From: Variovorax sp. JS1663
GTDB taxonomy: Bacteria; Pseudomonadota; Gammaproteobacteria; Burkholderiales; Burkholderiaceae_C
Reading direction: 5' to 3'
DNA length: 64,000 nt
Assembly: GCF_002157355.1 (NCBI RefSeq)
Contig: NZ_LYMK01000016.1
Span: forward strand, 1 to 64,000
This document shows positions 48,463-57,627 of this stretch, one piece after another. The translations under genes and the position numbers were made by a program. Within the stretch, counting starts at the first letter, position 1. Each line of letters opens with the position of its first letter. The notes beneath the pieces were generated by a model that did not search any database, was not told the origin of the DNA, and saw nothing but the letters and a program-made list of their open reading frames with translations.

Positions 48463-48876
48463 ATGCGAGCGAACGACATCGACAGCGCCGCCGGCCGGGA
48501 GGCCATCCAGGCGCTGTGCAACGCCGTGCTGGACGACTTCATGGCGGCGCTGAATGCGCACGACGCGGCGGGCATGGATGCCTGCATGCACTTCCCGCAC
48601 ACGCGCTTCGCGGGCCGGTCCATCAAGGTCTACCAGGCGCCGGGCGACAACCCGATGGACCTCTTCGCGCGCCTGCAGGCCGAGGACGGATGGCGCTACA
48701 GCCGCTGGGAATCGCGCGAGGTGATCCAGTACAACACCGACAAGGCGCACGTGGCGCTGTCGTACACGCGCTATCGGGCCGACGACAGCGTGATCGGCGT
48801 GTACGAGTCGCTCTACGTCATGACCTGCGAGAACGGGCGCTGGGGGATCCAGGCGCGGTCGAGCTTCGGGCCCTGA
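48463..48876 (+). CDS. SnoaL/NTF2-like small protein
   Basis: A 137-residue protein with an NTF2-like cone fold by pattern: ALCNAVLDDFMAALNAHDAA helix pair, FPHTRFAGRSIKVY, and the strand pair VIQYNTDKAHVALSYTRYRA and GVYESLYVMTCENGRWGIQA. Members range from ketosteroid-isomerase-like enzymes to non-catalytic ligand binders. It starts 4 nt after the Bug stop and is probably the last gene of the nitronate monooxygenase transcript. Confidence 0.8.
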   Translation: MRANDIDSAAGREAIQALCNAVLDDFMAALNAHDAAGMDACMHFPHTRFAGRSIKVYQAPGDNPMDLFARLQAEDGWRYSRWESREVIQYNTDKAHVALSYTRYRADDSVIGVYESLYVMTCENGRWGIQARSSFGP

Positions 48877-48963
48877 GGGCGGCATCGAAGCGATGGGCTG
48901 GTGTCGATTTCGACGGGCGCGAGGCTCAAGTTCAGTTCCCCGCCTTCCGATCAGCCCGTCACG

Positions 48964-50238
48964 TCAGAACGCATGCCGGATGCCAAAGTCATATCCGGTG
49001 GAAGTGCGCGGTGCCAATCCTGACGTTCCTGTCCCTGTCGACAAATACGCACCGCCACCCGTCACTGCCCCCATGATCGCCGGATTGTTCTGACCGTCCT
49101 TGATCCGAATGCGGGCCACCGTGGCGTACAGCGCCGTGCGCTTTGAGAGGTTGTAGTCGTACCCGACGGCAAGCTTGTTCGCCGATGCGTCTCGTCGCGG
49201 CGCAAATGGGGTGGCCAACGGGCCCAGGTCGTTGTCGAACTTGACGCGCGAGTACGACGCCTTGATCAGCCCTGGGCCCACGGGCACGGTGACGCCCAGA
49301 AGTCCGCCCTTGTACTTGTCTGAATCACGAAGCGTGAGAGATCCCAGCGCTGGTGCCGTTGACAATGCCCGATCCGTGACTTGCGAGACTTCACCGAAGA
49401 GCTTCATGAAACCCAAATCGTAGGAGGCACCGAGATTGATGGTCTTGATTTTCTCGTCCAGATTGACGCCCGTGGGAAATCCAGCGGCGTTCATGCCGGT
49501 GGTGTCGGCTGCCGTGCTTTCCCCGTAGGCCAAGGCAACGTCGACAGGCCCGGCAGCGTAGCCCAACCGGCCGCCGAAAAAGCGCCCCCTGTGGCTTGGA
49601 CTTCCCGCCATATTGCTCTGCGAGACGTTTTCGTGCAGTGCGTACTGCAGCTGTCCATAGACGCCGCCCAGATTGGGCGGAAGAAAGTAGCCGATGCTGT
49701 TGCTGGTGCGAAGGTAGTTGTCGGAAGCGGCAACGGGGGATCCAGGACCTCTTGCCGTCTGCAGATTCGTCCCAACAGTCGAAACGACATTGGCGCCGAC
49801 TCCGATCGTGCTGAATGGGCTGAAAATCGAGTCGTTCCAGAAGGTTGGAGTGAAGTCGCGGCCCAGCCTGATCTCGCCGAAGGGGCCGGACAAGCTGACG
49901 GTCGACCGTCGATTGAAACTTGCGACCCCGGTTGCGCCGCTGTCGGGCGTCGTGCCCGCTTCGAGCCAGAAGCTTGCGGCGAGTCCTCCGCCAAGATCCT
50001 CTGTGCCGCGAAAGCCCAAACGGCTGTTCGATTGACCGCTGTTGGACAAAACCGTCTGGCTTCGGGTGACGCTTGGCAGCGGAGGCACCAGTGCAACCGT
50101 GTTGTTGTAGAACTCGCTCTTGGCGCTGTAGTGGCTAACGCCGACATCGACGACGCCGAAGAGCGTGACTGACGATTGGGCGGTGGCCGCGGTGACGCAA
50201 GACAGCATGCTCGCTGCCGCGATGATGGTTCTGTTCAT
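48964..50238 (-). CDS. outer-membrane porin, Burkholderiales general porin type
   Basis: A 424-residue porin. MNRTIIAAASMLSCVTAATAQ is the signal, SSVTLFGVVDVGVSHYSAKS the first beta strand with the family SSVTLYG motif, and LGFRGTEDLGGGLAASFWLE the next hairpin. RSTVSLSGPFGEIRLGRDFT precedes loop 3, and the protein ends GYDFGIRHAF with the terminal Phe used for outer-membrane assembly. It probably forms trimers admitting small anions. It follows the Bug gene by 43 bp on the same strand, suggesting a dedicated uptake route for the HyuAB operon substrate. Confidence 0.92.
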   Translation of the reverse strand: MNRTIIAAASMLSCVTAATAQSSVTLFGVVDVGVSHYSAKSEFYNNTVALVPPLPSVTRSQTVLSNSGQSNSRLGFRGTEDLGGGLAASFWLEAGTTPDSGATGVASFNRRSTVSLSGPFGEIRLGRDFTPTFWNDSIFSPFSTIGVGANVVSTVGTNLQTARGPGSPVAASDNYLRTSNSIGYFLPPNLGGVYGQLQYALHENVSQSNMAGSPSHRGRFFGGRLGYAAGPVDVALAYGESTAADTTGMNAAGFPTGVNLDEKIKTINLGASYDLGFMKLFGEVSQVTDRALSTAPALGSLTLRDSDKYKGGLLGVTVPVGPGLIKASYSRVKFDNDLGPLATPFAPRRDASANKLAVGYDYNLSKRTALYATVARIRIKDGQNNPAIMGAVTGGGAYLSTGTGTSGLAPRTSTGYDFGIRHAF

Positions 50239-50281
50239 GGTTCTGATCTCGATGAATGAAGCGTGGCGATGGCGTCTGTCG

Positions 50282-51247
50282 TCACTCTGGCTTGAAGCCT
50301 GCACTCTTAAGGAGTTCAGCGCTTTGGGACACGAAGCCAGCGACATAGCGTTTGAACTGTTCGACGTCCTGAGTTACAGGCTCGACGCCAAGGCTTGCCA
50401 GCGCGCCGGACTTGCCTAACTCAGTCATGGCGGCGTTGATGGCAGTGTTGAGCAACTGAACCCGATCGGCGGGGGTGCCCTTGGGCGCCCACACGCCGTA
50501 CCACGATCCGTAGACGAAACCCGGCAGCCCGCTCTCCTGCACCGTCGGAACGTCAGGCGCCAACGAGCTACGCTTGGCTGAAGTGATTGCGATGGGTCGA
50601 ACGCGGCCCGCCTTGGCCAGCGGCAGCACGGAGATCATCGAGTCCATCAGGAGCTGAACGTGTCCGCCCCCCACGTCCACCAACGCAGGTTGCGTGCCCT
50701 TGTAAGGCACATAGGTGAGCTTCACATTGCCCTGTTTGGCAAGAAGCAGCGTGGCCAGGTGACTTGGCGCACCCGCAGCGGGAATGGCTGCCGTCCACTT
50801 GTCCGGTTCCTTCTTTGCCGCGGCCAACACGTCCGTGAGCTTCCGAGGCTCAAGCTGGGGCGCGATGACGAGCATCAGCGGCGCCTCGGCAACGCGGGCG
50901 ATCGGGGAGAAATCCGTTTGCGGGTCGTAAGGCGGCGTGGCGACGACTTCCTTGGCCAGCACGTGTGTGGCCGCGGAGAACAGCAGCGTATAACCGTCGG
51001 CGGTAGCGGTCTGGACTGCCTTGCCACCCAGAGCGCCGTTCGCTCCGGCACGGTTTTCCACAATCACCGATACCCCGAGCTGCGTGTGCAGCTGGTTGGC
51101 CAGCAGGCGCGCGATGTTGTCCACGCCGCCTCCCGCTGCGAAAGGAACGACGATGCGGATCAGGCGGTCAGGGAATTTGGCGGTCTGCGCCCATGCGGGT
51201 GCGACCGCGAGCATCGCGCACGCGACCAATACTTTCAATGATTTCAT
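50282..51247 (-). CDS. Bug/TctC family solute-binding protein
   Basis: A 321-residue periplasmic binding protein with signal peptide (MKSLKVLVACAMLAVAPAWA). RIVVPFAAGGGVDNIARLLA is the ligand loop, ENRAGANGALGGKAVQTATA the family Gly-rich segment, and LTYVPYKGTQPALVDVGGGH the second-domain motif. It overlaps the CobW-like gene by 4 bp (ATGA), which is unusual for a Bug protein and ties it firmly to the HyuAB operon; it probably delivers that operon's substrate. Confidence 0.92.
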   Translation of the reverse strand: MKSLKVLVACAMLAVAPAWAQTAKFPDRLIRIVVPFAAGGGVDNIARLLANQLHTQLGVSVIVENRAGANGALGGKAVQTATADGYTLLFSAATHVLAKEVVATPPYDPQTDFSPIARVAEAPLMLVIAPQLEPRKLTDVLAAAKKEPDKWTAAIPAAGAPSHLATLLLAKQGNVKLTYVPYKGTQPALVDVGGGHVQLLMDSMISVLPLAKAGRVRPIAITSAKRSSLAPDVPTVQESGLPGFVYGSWYGVWAPKGTPADRVQLLNTAINAAMTELGKSGALASLGVEPVTQDVEQFKRYVAGFVSQSAELLKSAGFKPE

Positions 51248-52353
51248 GGAGTCTCCGTTGATCTGGATGAGGTGTCCGGTGAAGAGGCCGTGGGCGGCCT
51301 CGGGCGTCTTCGTCGCTCGAAAACGCGCAGCGACTCGTCCATCGACTCTGCGTCGACGCCTCGGGTGATGAACACGATCCGGGTGCGTCTGTCCGGGCTT
51401 GGCCAGGCCGGCAACGACTCGGGAGGTTGGTACAGGTGCTGCACGCCGTGAAAAACGAGCGGCTGCTCCGGCTGCTCCTGCAGGTTGACGATTCCTTTCA
51501 CGCGCAGCAGGTCTTCGCCCCGCATTGCGATCACCATGTCGAGCCAGGCAAGGAAGCCGTCTCGCGGCAAGGGATCGTCGCGAACGATCACGAACGAAGT
51601 AATTCCGCTCGAGTGGACCGATGGATCACTCGCGTCACCAGTGGTTGGCACCGGCCTGTAGAAGGATCCGCTCTCCGCTGAGAAACACCGAACGTGAGCG
51701 CCAGGTGTCTGCATCGTCTGCCGCAGCACCGCCACGTACTCGCCGCGCTCCTGATGCACAGCGCCTGTGGGGTTCAAGCTCCTCAAGCGGTCCAACAGCT
51801 CCTGGGGAATTGCTTCGCCCAGCAGGTCGTCTTTCGTGAGAAAAAGGTGATCAGCCATGGCGGCCTGCTTGACGGCTTCGGAATAGCGATCGAGCGTGCC
51901 AGCCGCCAAGACGGCGTCGACGGTGCAACACACGCCGGCCAATGTGAAGCGATCTTTGACGGCGGGCTCTCCCATCACCGTTCGAAGGATGGGCGCGGGG
52001 TCGGCGAGGCCGCTCGTCTCGATCAATACATGGCGCAGAGCAAGGTCATCCGACGCGCCGCGATCGCCGAGACGAACCAGTGCCCCGATGAGATCGCCTC
52101 GCACCGCACAACACATGCAGCCGTTGGCCAACAGTATGGTGTCCTCGGTCGTGTTGGCGATAAGGTCGTGGTCGATTCCAACTTCACCAAACTCGTTGAC
52201 GATGACTGCGGTGCCGTGCAGATCGGGTTCGCGCAGCAGCTCGTTGAGAAGCGTCGTCTTTCCGCTGCCAAGGAATCCGGTGAGCACCGTCACAGGCACG
52301 CGCGCATGCCCGGGCTGGTCAGCTCCCAGCAACGAGGAGAAATGGCCGGTCAT
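51244..52353 (-). CDS. CobW/G3E family GTPase, putative metallochaperone
   Basis: A 369-residue G3E GTPase. Walker A is LTGFLGSGKTT (25-34), the metal-binding GCMCC is at 78-82, ETSGLADPAP forms switch II/Walker B and LTKDDLL is the base-recognition region in place of NKxD. The C-terminal CobW_C domain contains VKGIVNLQEQPEQPLVFHGV. The C-terminus is Arg/Pro/Ser-rich. G3E proteins insert metals such as Zn, Co or Ni into client enzymes using GTP. It is coupled by ATGA overlaps to the Cys-containing small protein upstream and the Bug gene downstream, so the HyuAB complex is the probable client. Confidence 0.9.
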   Translation of the reverse strand: MTGHFSSLLGADQPGHARVPVTVLTGFLGSGKTTLLNELLREPDLHGTAVIVNEFGEVGIDHDLIANTTEDTILLANGCMCCAVRGDLIGALVRLGDRGASDDLALRHVLIETSGLADPAPILRTVMGEPAVKDRFTLAGVCCTVDAVLAAGTLDRYSEAVKQAAMADHLFLTKDDLLGEAIPQELLDRLRSLNPTGAVHQERGEYVAVLRQTMQTPGAHVRCFSAESGSFYRPVPTTGDASDPSVHSSGITSFVIVRDDPLPRDGFLAWLDMVIAMRGEDLLRVKGIVNLQEQPEQPLVFHGVQHLYQPPESLPAWPSPDRRTRIVFITRGVDAESMDESLRVFERRRRPRPPTASSPDTSSRSTETP

Positions 52354-52736
52354 GACTCACCCTGCTGTCGCCCGCCGTGAAGCTCAGCGAATGATTTCAA
52401 GGTTCGCTCCAGCCTTGCCAGCAACCATTCGCTTGCCGCAGCGGGAAACTCGTTGCGCTCTAGATCTTCCAAGAGGGTCTGAAGCGGGAGGCCGGTGGCT
52501 TCAGACGTCGGGCGGGCCCGGAAGAAGTCCTCTACTTCGGAAACGCCGGAGCGAAGGCCTTGATCCTCGAGGTAGTCCACGATGTCCAGTTCGAAGTCGA
52601 CCAGCTGAAGGCTCACGCCGCCAGCGCCGCAGCCGCAGCTGGAGCCGAGTGCAACATGACGCATCGCGAGCTCGCTCCACAGGCGCGAGAGCCTGGAGGC
52701 GCGCTGCGACACGTCGTCGGCCATTGCGAGGCTCAC
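52350..52736 (-). CDS. unknown 128-residue protein with a CGC motif, between hyuB-like and cobW-like genes
   Basis: I do not recognise a family. The protein is acidic and helical, without signal or membrane segment. Two regions stand out: ALGSSCGCGAGGVSLQLVDF (residues 29-48, C34 and C36) and ELDIVDYLEDQGLRSG after it. It starts with GTG overlapping the HyuB stop (GTGA) and ends overlapping the CobW start (ATGA), so it is translated in step with both. Acetophenone carboxylase, which has HyuAB-like large subunits, also has a small subunit of about 15 kDa; a similar structural or metal-donating role here is a guess from size and position. Confidence 0.75.
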   Translation of the reverse strand: MSLAMADDVSQRASRLSRLWSELAMRHVALGSSCGCGAGGVSLQLVDFELDIVDYLEDQGLRSGVSEVEDFFRARPTSEATGLPLQTLLEDLERNEFPAAASEWLLARLERTLKSFAELHGGRQQGES

Positions 52737-54526
52737 TGCCCGTCCCAGGCGACGTCGAGCGAGGCGCCATTGCGCGAGGCCTTCGGCGTCTTGCGAAGCG
52801 CGCTTGTGGCCTCCTGGTCAACCTGACCCTTGGAGTCCAGCGCGACGCGATAGACCTGACGTGCAACGTCGCTGCTCACGTAGCCCTCGCGAACGTCCTC
52901 TGCGACCAGATCCATGTCGCGTTCCAGCGGATCGCCGAAGCCGCCACCGCCGCCCGACAGCATCTTGTAGGCATCGCCGCGCTCCAGCCGGACGTTGAAG
53001 ATCTTCGCGTTCAGGTGGTCTGTCTTCCACTCGCCCTTGTGACGCACGGCCAAGCCGTTGCCCATGGCGTCTCCGCCACCTTCGAGTCCCCACGGCTTGC
53101 AGTGGACGCGATCAATCCGGGTGGTGACAGTGAATGGCGACAGCGCCTGAACCACCATCTCCGCGCCCAGCCCGCCGCGGTACTGGCCCGCGCCGGCACT
53201 GTCCTGCCGGATCTGGTACTTCTCGACAAGCACCGGGTACTTGGCCTCGAGCTGCTCGGTTGGGCTGTTGTGGGTGTCGCCGTCGTTGATGCAGACCGTG
53301 ACGGACACGCCGTCTTCCTTCGACTTGGCCCCCCAACCTCCGCCCAGCGGTCCGATGCCGACAATGAAGAGGCGTCCGTCCTCCGGAGAAATGCCATGGA
53401 TGTTGGGAAACACCAAGTCGGCGTGGTGACCCGCGATCGAGCGGTCCGGAATGGCTGGAGCCAGCGCCTTGAAGATGGTGTCGATCACCGTCATCGGGAA
53501 GGTCATCCAGACTCGCATCGGGTATGGCCGCTCGGCACTGATGACCGTGCCCATCGGCATGATCACCTTCAGCGAGCGGAAGCTCCCGTCGTTGACGGGG
53601 TAGTCGGTCGGCGTGGTGAGGCACTTGTAGGCAACCTGAGCGCAAGCTATCCCGGTCGTGAAGCCGGAGTTGTAGAAGCCGCGCACCTGCTTGCTGACGT
53701 CCGACAGGTCCACCGTCATCTCGTCGCCCGAGACGGTCACCTTGACGCGGATCGGGATGCGTTTGCCGATCTCCAGCCCGTCGTCGTCCATGAAGGACTC
53801 GGCCTCGTAGATGCCATCAGGGATGGACAACGTGTTCTTGCGCGCCACGGCTTCTGACGAATCCATGATCTGGCGGATCGAGCCGTTCACCGCATCGGCG
53901 CTGTAGCGCTGTAGAAGTTCTACGTAGCGGCGCTCTCCGGTGGTGATCGCCGTGATCTGTGCGCGCAAGTCGCCCAGGGCGCGCTCGGCCAGCCGCACGT
54001 TCATCGCGATGATGTCGATCAGGTCCTGGTTGACCACGCCTTCGCGCTGATACTTCATGATGGGAATCTGAATTCCTTCGCTGAAGATGTCGGTGGTCAC
54101 GTTGCCGAGCGTGCCGCCCACGTCGAGCCAGTGCGCCATGCAGCAGGTGAAGCCTTCCAGTTTGCCTTCGTGGAACACCGGCATCGTGAACGTGAAGTGG
54201 TTCAGGTGGCTGCCGGTGGTGTAGGCGTCGTTCGTGACCAGGATGTCGCCGGGCAGGATGTTCTCGTAGCCGAAGTGTTTGATCTTCGCCTTGACCGTCT
54301 CGGACATGCCCCGGATGAACATCGGCAGGCCCAGGCCGATCGAGACCGTGTCGCCTTCCTTGGTGAACAGGCCGACGGTGAAGTCCAATGCCTCGTAGAT
54401 GATCAGGTTGTAGGCCGTGCGCGTCAGGTTGGTCTTCATCTCCTCGGTCACTGCGTACAGCCCGTTGCGGATGATTTCGACGGTGACCGGGTCGACCACG
54501 GCCGCTTGGGTTTGGGGGTTGCTCAT
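52733..54526 (-). CDS. hydantoinase B/oxoprolinase family protein, copy 2
   Basis: A 597-residue HyuB-family subunit. VDPVTVEIIRNGLYAVTEEM, NLIIYEALDFTVGLFTKEGD, GDILVTNDAYTTGSHLNHFT and CMAHWLDVGGTLGN are the conserved N-terminal motifs; GGGGGFGDPLERD closes the fold. The sequence lies nearer acetone/acetophenone carboxylase-like and N-methylhydantoinase subunits than the first HyuB in this window, but family resolution by eye is limited. Four-base overlaps with HyuA (ATGA) and with the small protein (GTGA) show stoichiometric co-translation. Confidence 0.92.
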   Translation of the reverse strand: MSNPQTQAAVVDPVTVEIIRNGLYAVTEEMKTNLTRTAYNLIIYEALDFTVGLFTKEGDTVSIGLGLPMFIRGMSETVKAKIKHFGYENILPGDILVTNDAYTTGSHLNHFTFTMPVFHEGKLEGFTCCMAHWLDVGGTLGNVTTDIFSEGIQIPIMKYQREGVVNQDLIDIIAMNVRLAERALGDLRAQITAITTGERRYVELLQRYSADAVNGSIRQIMDSSEAVARKNTLSIPDGIYEAESFMDDDGLEIGKRIPIRVKVTVSGDEMTVDLSDVSKQVRGFYNSGFTTGIACAQVAYKCLTTPTDYPVNDGSFRSLKVIMPMGTVISAERPYPMRVWMTFPMTVIDTIFKALAPAIPDRSIAGHHADLVFPNIHGISPEDGRLFIVGIGPLGGGWGAKSKEDGVSVTVCINDGDTHNSPTEQLEAKYPVLVEKYQIRQDSAGAGQYRGGLGAEMVVQALSPFTVTTRIDRVHCKPWGLEGGGDAMGNGLAVRHKGEWKTDHLNAKIFNVRLERGDAYKMLSGGGGGFGDPLERDMDLVAEDVREGYVSSDVARQVYRVALDSKGQVDQEATSALRKTPKASRNGASLDVAWDGQ

Positions 54527-56607
54527 GACCGGTCGCTCCCGATGGAAATTTGAAGATTGCCGAGTTCATCCACGCGCATCTCGTCGCCTGGTTGCATCAC
54601 GGTGGTGGAGGCATGCTCCTCGATCAACGCCGGGCCGCTGATCACGTTGCCCGAGCGCAGCAGGTCCCGCTTGTATATGGGGGTGTCGGCCCAGCCGCCG
54701 GAGCGGAAGTACACCGGCTTGACTGCGCGCACAGAAGCCTTCTCGGGCTTGGATGAGCCCTCGTCCACTTGGTGCTTGGGTGGCTTCTTCATGATGCCGA
54801 GCACCGTGACGCGCAGGCTCACCAGATCGGCCGGTTCCTTGGGTGCCGAAGTGCCGTAGCGAACCTTGTGCAGTTCGTCGAATTGCTGCTTGATCGCCGA
54901 ACGGTCCTTGCCCTCGAAGAACGCCATCGGCAGGTCCACGGTCACGGCGTGCTCCTGGCCCACGTAGCGCATGTCGGCAGCGCGCTCGATCACGACGCCG
55001 TCCGCCTTGACACCGGACTGCGCCAGCGCGGCGCGGCCCTCGTCTTCCATCGTCTTGTAGGCTGCTTCAATCTCCTCGAAGGAGACGTCGTTGAGCTTTC
55101 GGAACACCGAGCGCACGTAGTCATAGCGCAGGTCGGAGAACAACATTCCGTAGGCCGAGAAGTAGCCCGGCGCGTACGGGATCAACACCTTACGGATGCC
55201 GATCTCGCGGGCGATCGCCGAGGCATGCAGAGGGCCAGCGCCGCCGTACACCACCATGGTGAAGCTGCCGGCGTCCAGGCCGCGTTCGGTGGTCACCGCC
55301 TTCACGGCGTGCGACATCTGCGTCACCGCGATGCGCAGGATGCCGTCGGCCGCTTCGGTCGGGTCCAGGCCCAGCGGGCCGGCCACGCGCTCGGCCATCT
55401 GCCGCTTGCAGCCTTCCAGGTCGAGCTTGAGCTCGCCGCCTAGGAAGTTGTCGGCGTCGAGACGGCCCAGCACCAGGTTGGCGTCTGTCACGGTTGGCTC
55501 CTTGCCGCCGCGGCCATAGGCCACCGGGCCAGGGATGGAGCCGGCGCTTTGCGGCCCCACACGCAGCGCGTTGCCCGTCTCCACACGGGCGATCGAGCCG
55601 CCGCCCGTGCCGACCTCGTGGATGTCCATCATTGGTATCTGAATCGGCAGCGCGCGCTCGTAACCGCCGATCAGCGCCGAGCCCGTCGTGAGCGGCCGTC
55701 CCTCGCTGATCACGCCCGCCTTGGCCGTCGTGCCGCCCATGTCGAAGGCGATCGCATCGCCCATGCCGAGTTGCGCACAGATGGCCTGCGCACCGATCAC
55801 GCCGGCCGCGGGGCCGGACTCCAGCATCCGAACGCAGCCGACGCGCGCATGCTCGATCGGAAACAGGCCGCCGGTCGACTGCACGACGTAGAAGTCGCCG
55901 CCGAAGCCCTTGTCGGAAAGGTGTGTCTCGAGCTGACCGAGGTATTTGGAGACACGGGGCCCGACGTAGGCGTTGGCCACGACGGTGGAAACGCGCTCGA
56001 ACTCGCGGTATTCCTGCGACAGCTCGTGCGAAGCAGAAACGAAGGCGTTGGGAAGCTCTTCCTGCAGGATCTGCTTGACGCGCTGCTCGTGCGCCGGATT
56101 GCGATACGAGTGCAGGAGCAGTACTGCCACCGCCTCGATGTTATGGCCCTTCAACTCGCGGGCAAGCTCGCGCACGGCACCCTCGTCCAGCGGCTTGTGC
56201 AGGCTGCCGTCGGCGCGCAATCGCTCGGCCACTTCGAAGCGCAGCGAGCGCTTGACCAACGGCTGGTGTTTGTTGAAGAAAAGGTTGTAGGCATCCGGAC
56301 GGTTCACGCGGCCGATCTCGTAGATGTCCCGAAAGCCCTCCGTGATCAGCAGCGCGGTGTTGGCGCCGTTGCGCTCCAGCAGCGTGTTGATGGCGATGGT
56401 GGAGCCGTGCAGGAACAGCTGACCGTTGCGCACATCGATGTCGGCGCTGTCCAGGGTGGCCTGGATGCCATTGACGAGCTGGCCGTGCGTCGAAAGCGCC
56501 TTGCCGAACAGCAGTTTGCCGGTGGTCTCGTCGAAGGCGGCCATGTCGGTGAAGGTGCCGCCGATATCGACCGCGATGCGCAGATTGGGAGTGGATTTTG
56601 TTGCCAT
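54523..56607 (-). CDS. hydantoinase A/oxoprolinase family protein, copy 2
   Basis: A 694-residue HyuA-family ATPase subunit. RIAVDIGGTFTDMAAFDETT (phosphate-1), HGSTIAINTLLERNGANTAL, SGPAAGVIGAQAICAQLGMG, AFDMGGTTAKAGVISEG (phosphate-2) and VGTGGGSIARVETGNALRVG are intact. It should phosphorylate an amide or carboxylate/bicarbonate intermediate during ring opening or carboxylation with HyuB. It lies 13 bp after the FAH gene. Its base composition, with more A/T at third positions, differs from the first HyuA gene, in keeping with separate acquisition. Confidence 0.92.
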   Translation of the reverse strand: MATKSTPNLRIAVDIGGTFTDMAAFDETTGKLLFGKALSTHGQLVNGIQATLDSADIDVRNGQLFLHGSTIAINTLLERNGANTALLITEGFRDIYEIGRVNRPDAYNLFFNKHQPLVKRSLRFEVAERLRADGSLHKPLDEGAVRELARELKGHNIEAVAVLLLHSYRNPAHEQRVKQILQEELPNAFVSASHELSQEYREFERVSTVVANAYVGPRVSKYLGQLETHLSDKGFGGDFYVVQSTGGLFPIEHARVGCVRMLESGPAAGVIGAQAICAQLGMGDAIAFDMGGTTAKAGVISEGRPLTTGSALIGGYERALPIQIPMMDIHEVGTGGGSIARVETGNALRVGPQSAGSIPGPVAYGRGGKEPTVTDANLVLGRLDADNFLGGELKLDLEGCKRQMAERVAGPLGLDPTEAADGILRIAVTQMSHAVKAVTTERGLDAGSFTMVVYGGAGPLHASAIAREIGIRKVLIPYAPGYFSAYGMLFSDLRYDYVRSVFRKLNDVSFEEIEAAYKTMEDEGRAALAQSGVKADGVVIERAADMRYVGQEHAVTVDLPMAFFEGKDRSAIKQQFDELHKVRYGTSAPKEPADLVSLRVTVLGIMKKPPKHQVDEGSSKPEKASVRAVKPVYFRSGGWADTPIYKRDLLRSGNVISGPALIEEHASTTVMQPGDEMRVDELGNLQISIGSDRS

Positions 56608-56620
56608 GGTTTAGCGGCGC

Positions 56621-57472
56621 TCAGGCTGCCGTTCCGATGCGGTTGCGGAGAATGCCGAGACCGGTGATTTCCACTTCGACCACGTCGCCTTCCTTCATGT
56701 ACAGCGGCGGCTCGCGGCGGTCACCGACGCCACCGGGCGTTCCGGTCGCGATCACGTCGCCGGGCGACAGCGGCGTGAAGCGCGAGATGTACTCGACCAG
56801 AACGGGGATGTCGAAGATCAGGTCGTCGATGCTCGCGTGCTGCATTACGTTGCCGTTGACCCGCGTTTCCAGCGTCAGCTTGGTGACATCCGGCACCTCA
56901 TCCCTGGTCACGAGGTAAGGGCCAAACGGGGCAGTTCCGGGGAAGTTCTTGCCCGGAGTGAACTGGTGGGTGTGGCGCTGCCAGTCGCGAACGCTGACGT
57001 CGTTCAGGCAGGCATAGCCGGCGATGTGCTCGAAGGCCTGAGCCTTTGGGATATGACGGCCGCCCTTGCCAATCACGAAGGCCAGTTCGCCTTCCCAGTC
57101 GAAGCGCTCTGAGAAGGCCGGGCGCAGCACGACCTCTTCGTGCGCCGCCAATGTGTCGTTGAAGCGAAGGAACAGTGACGGGTATTCGCTGTCGCCGCGC
57201 TTGGTCTCGGCGACGTGGGTCTTGTAGTTCAGGCCCACGCAGATCAGCTTGGGCGGGTTGGGAATCACCGGGAGCGCACGCACCGCGCTCGCCTGCACGG
57301 AATTCCCGCTTGCCGCCGCTGCCCGCTCGAGCTCGCGCAAGGCGTCTGCCCGCAACACCGACACCAGGTCTGGGTAACGGTCGAGGAAGTCGGCCGGCGG
57401 CAGTTGGTAGCGCTCTTCCTGGACCACTCCGTAGGTGGCCTGCCCAGCGTGTATGAAGCTAGCGAGTTTCAA
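56621..57472 (-). CDS. fumarylacetoacetate hydrolase family protein
   Basis: A 283-residue FAH-fold hydrolase with the N-terminal arm (MKLASFIHAGQATYGVVQEE) found in 2-keto-3-deoxy-fuconate hydratase and acylpyruvase relatives. PKLICVGLNYKTHVAETKRG carries the catalytic His. FDWEGELAFVIGKGGRHIPK holds metal-binding Glu residues, and VIATGTPGGVG is the C-terminal loop. It is the first gene of the operon leading to HyuAB and is divergent from a LysR gene. It could cleave the ring-opened or carboxylated acyl product; the substrate is unknown. Confidence 0.88.
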   Translation of the reverse strand: MKLASFIHAGQATYGVVQEERYQLPPADFLDRYPDLVSVLRADALRELERAAAASGNSVQASAVRALPVIPNPPKLICVGLNYKTHVAETKRGDSEYPSLFLRFNDTLAAHEEVVLRPAFSERFDWEGELAFVIGKGGRHIPKAQAFEHIAGYACLNDVSVRDWQRHTHQFTPGKNFPGTAPFGPYLVTRDEVPDVTKLTLETRVNGNVMQHASIDDLIFDIPVLVEYISRFTPLSPGDVIATGTPGGVGDRREPPLYMKEGDVVEVEITGLGILRNRIGTAA

Positions 57473-57557
57473 ATGGGTCTCCTTGAATTCATCACTGCGT
57501 TGGTTGCTCGAAATTGATCAGTTCGCAGCGGGTACAGCGAATGTAGAAATCCACGAG

Positions 57558-57606
57558 CTATCCGCATAGATAGAATTCAGAGCAATCAGACTTGCCACTA
57601 TTGGCA
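57558..57606. promoter_or_regulatory. two dyads in the FAH/LysR divergent promoter
   Basis: CTATC-N6-GATAG (57558-57573) and TGCCA-CTAT-TGGCA (57593-57606) lie in the 155-bp spacer between the FAH start (57472) and the LysR start (57628). Their size and place fit LysR recognition and activation sites, with the second nearest the regulator. Neither has the same arm sequence, so only one may be the true recognition site. Confidence 0.45.
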
Positions 57607-57627
57607 TGGCTCACGCGGGTAATCCCT

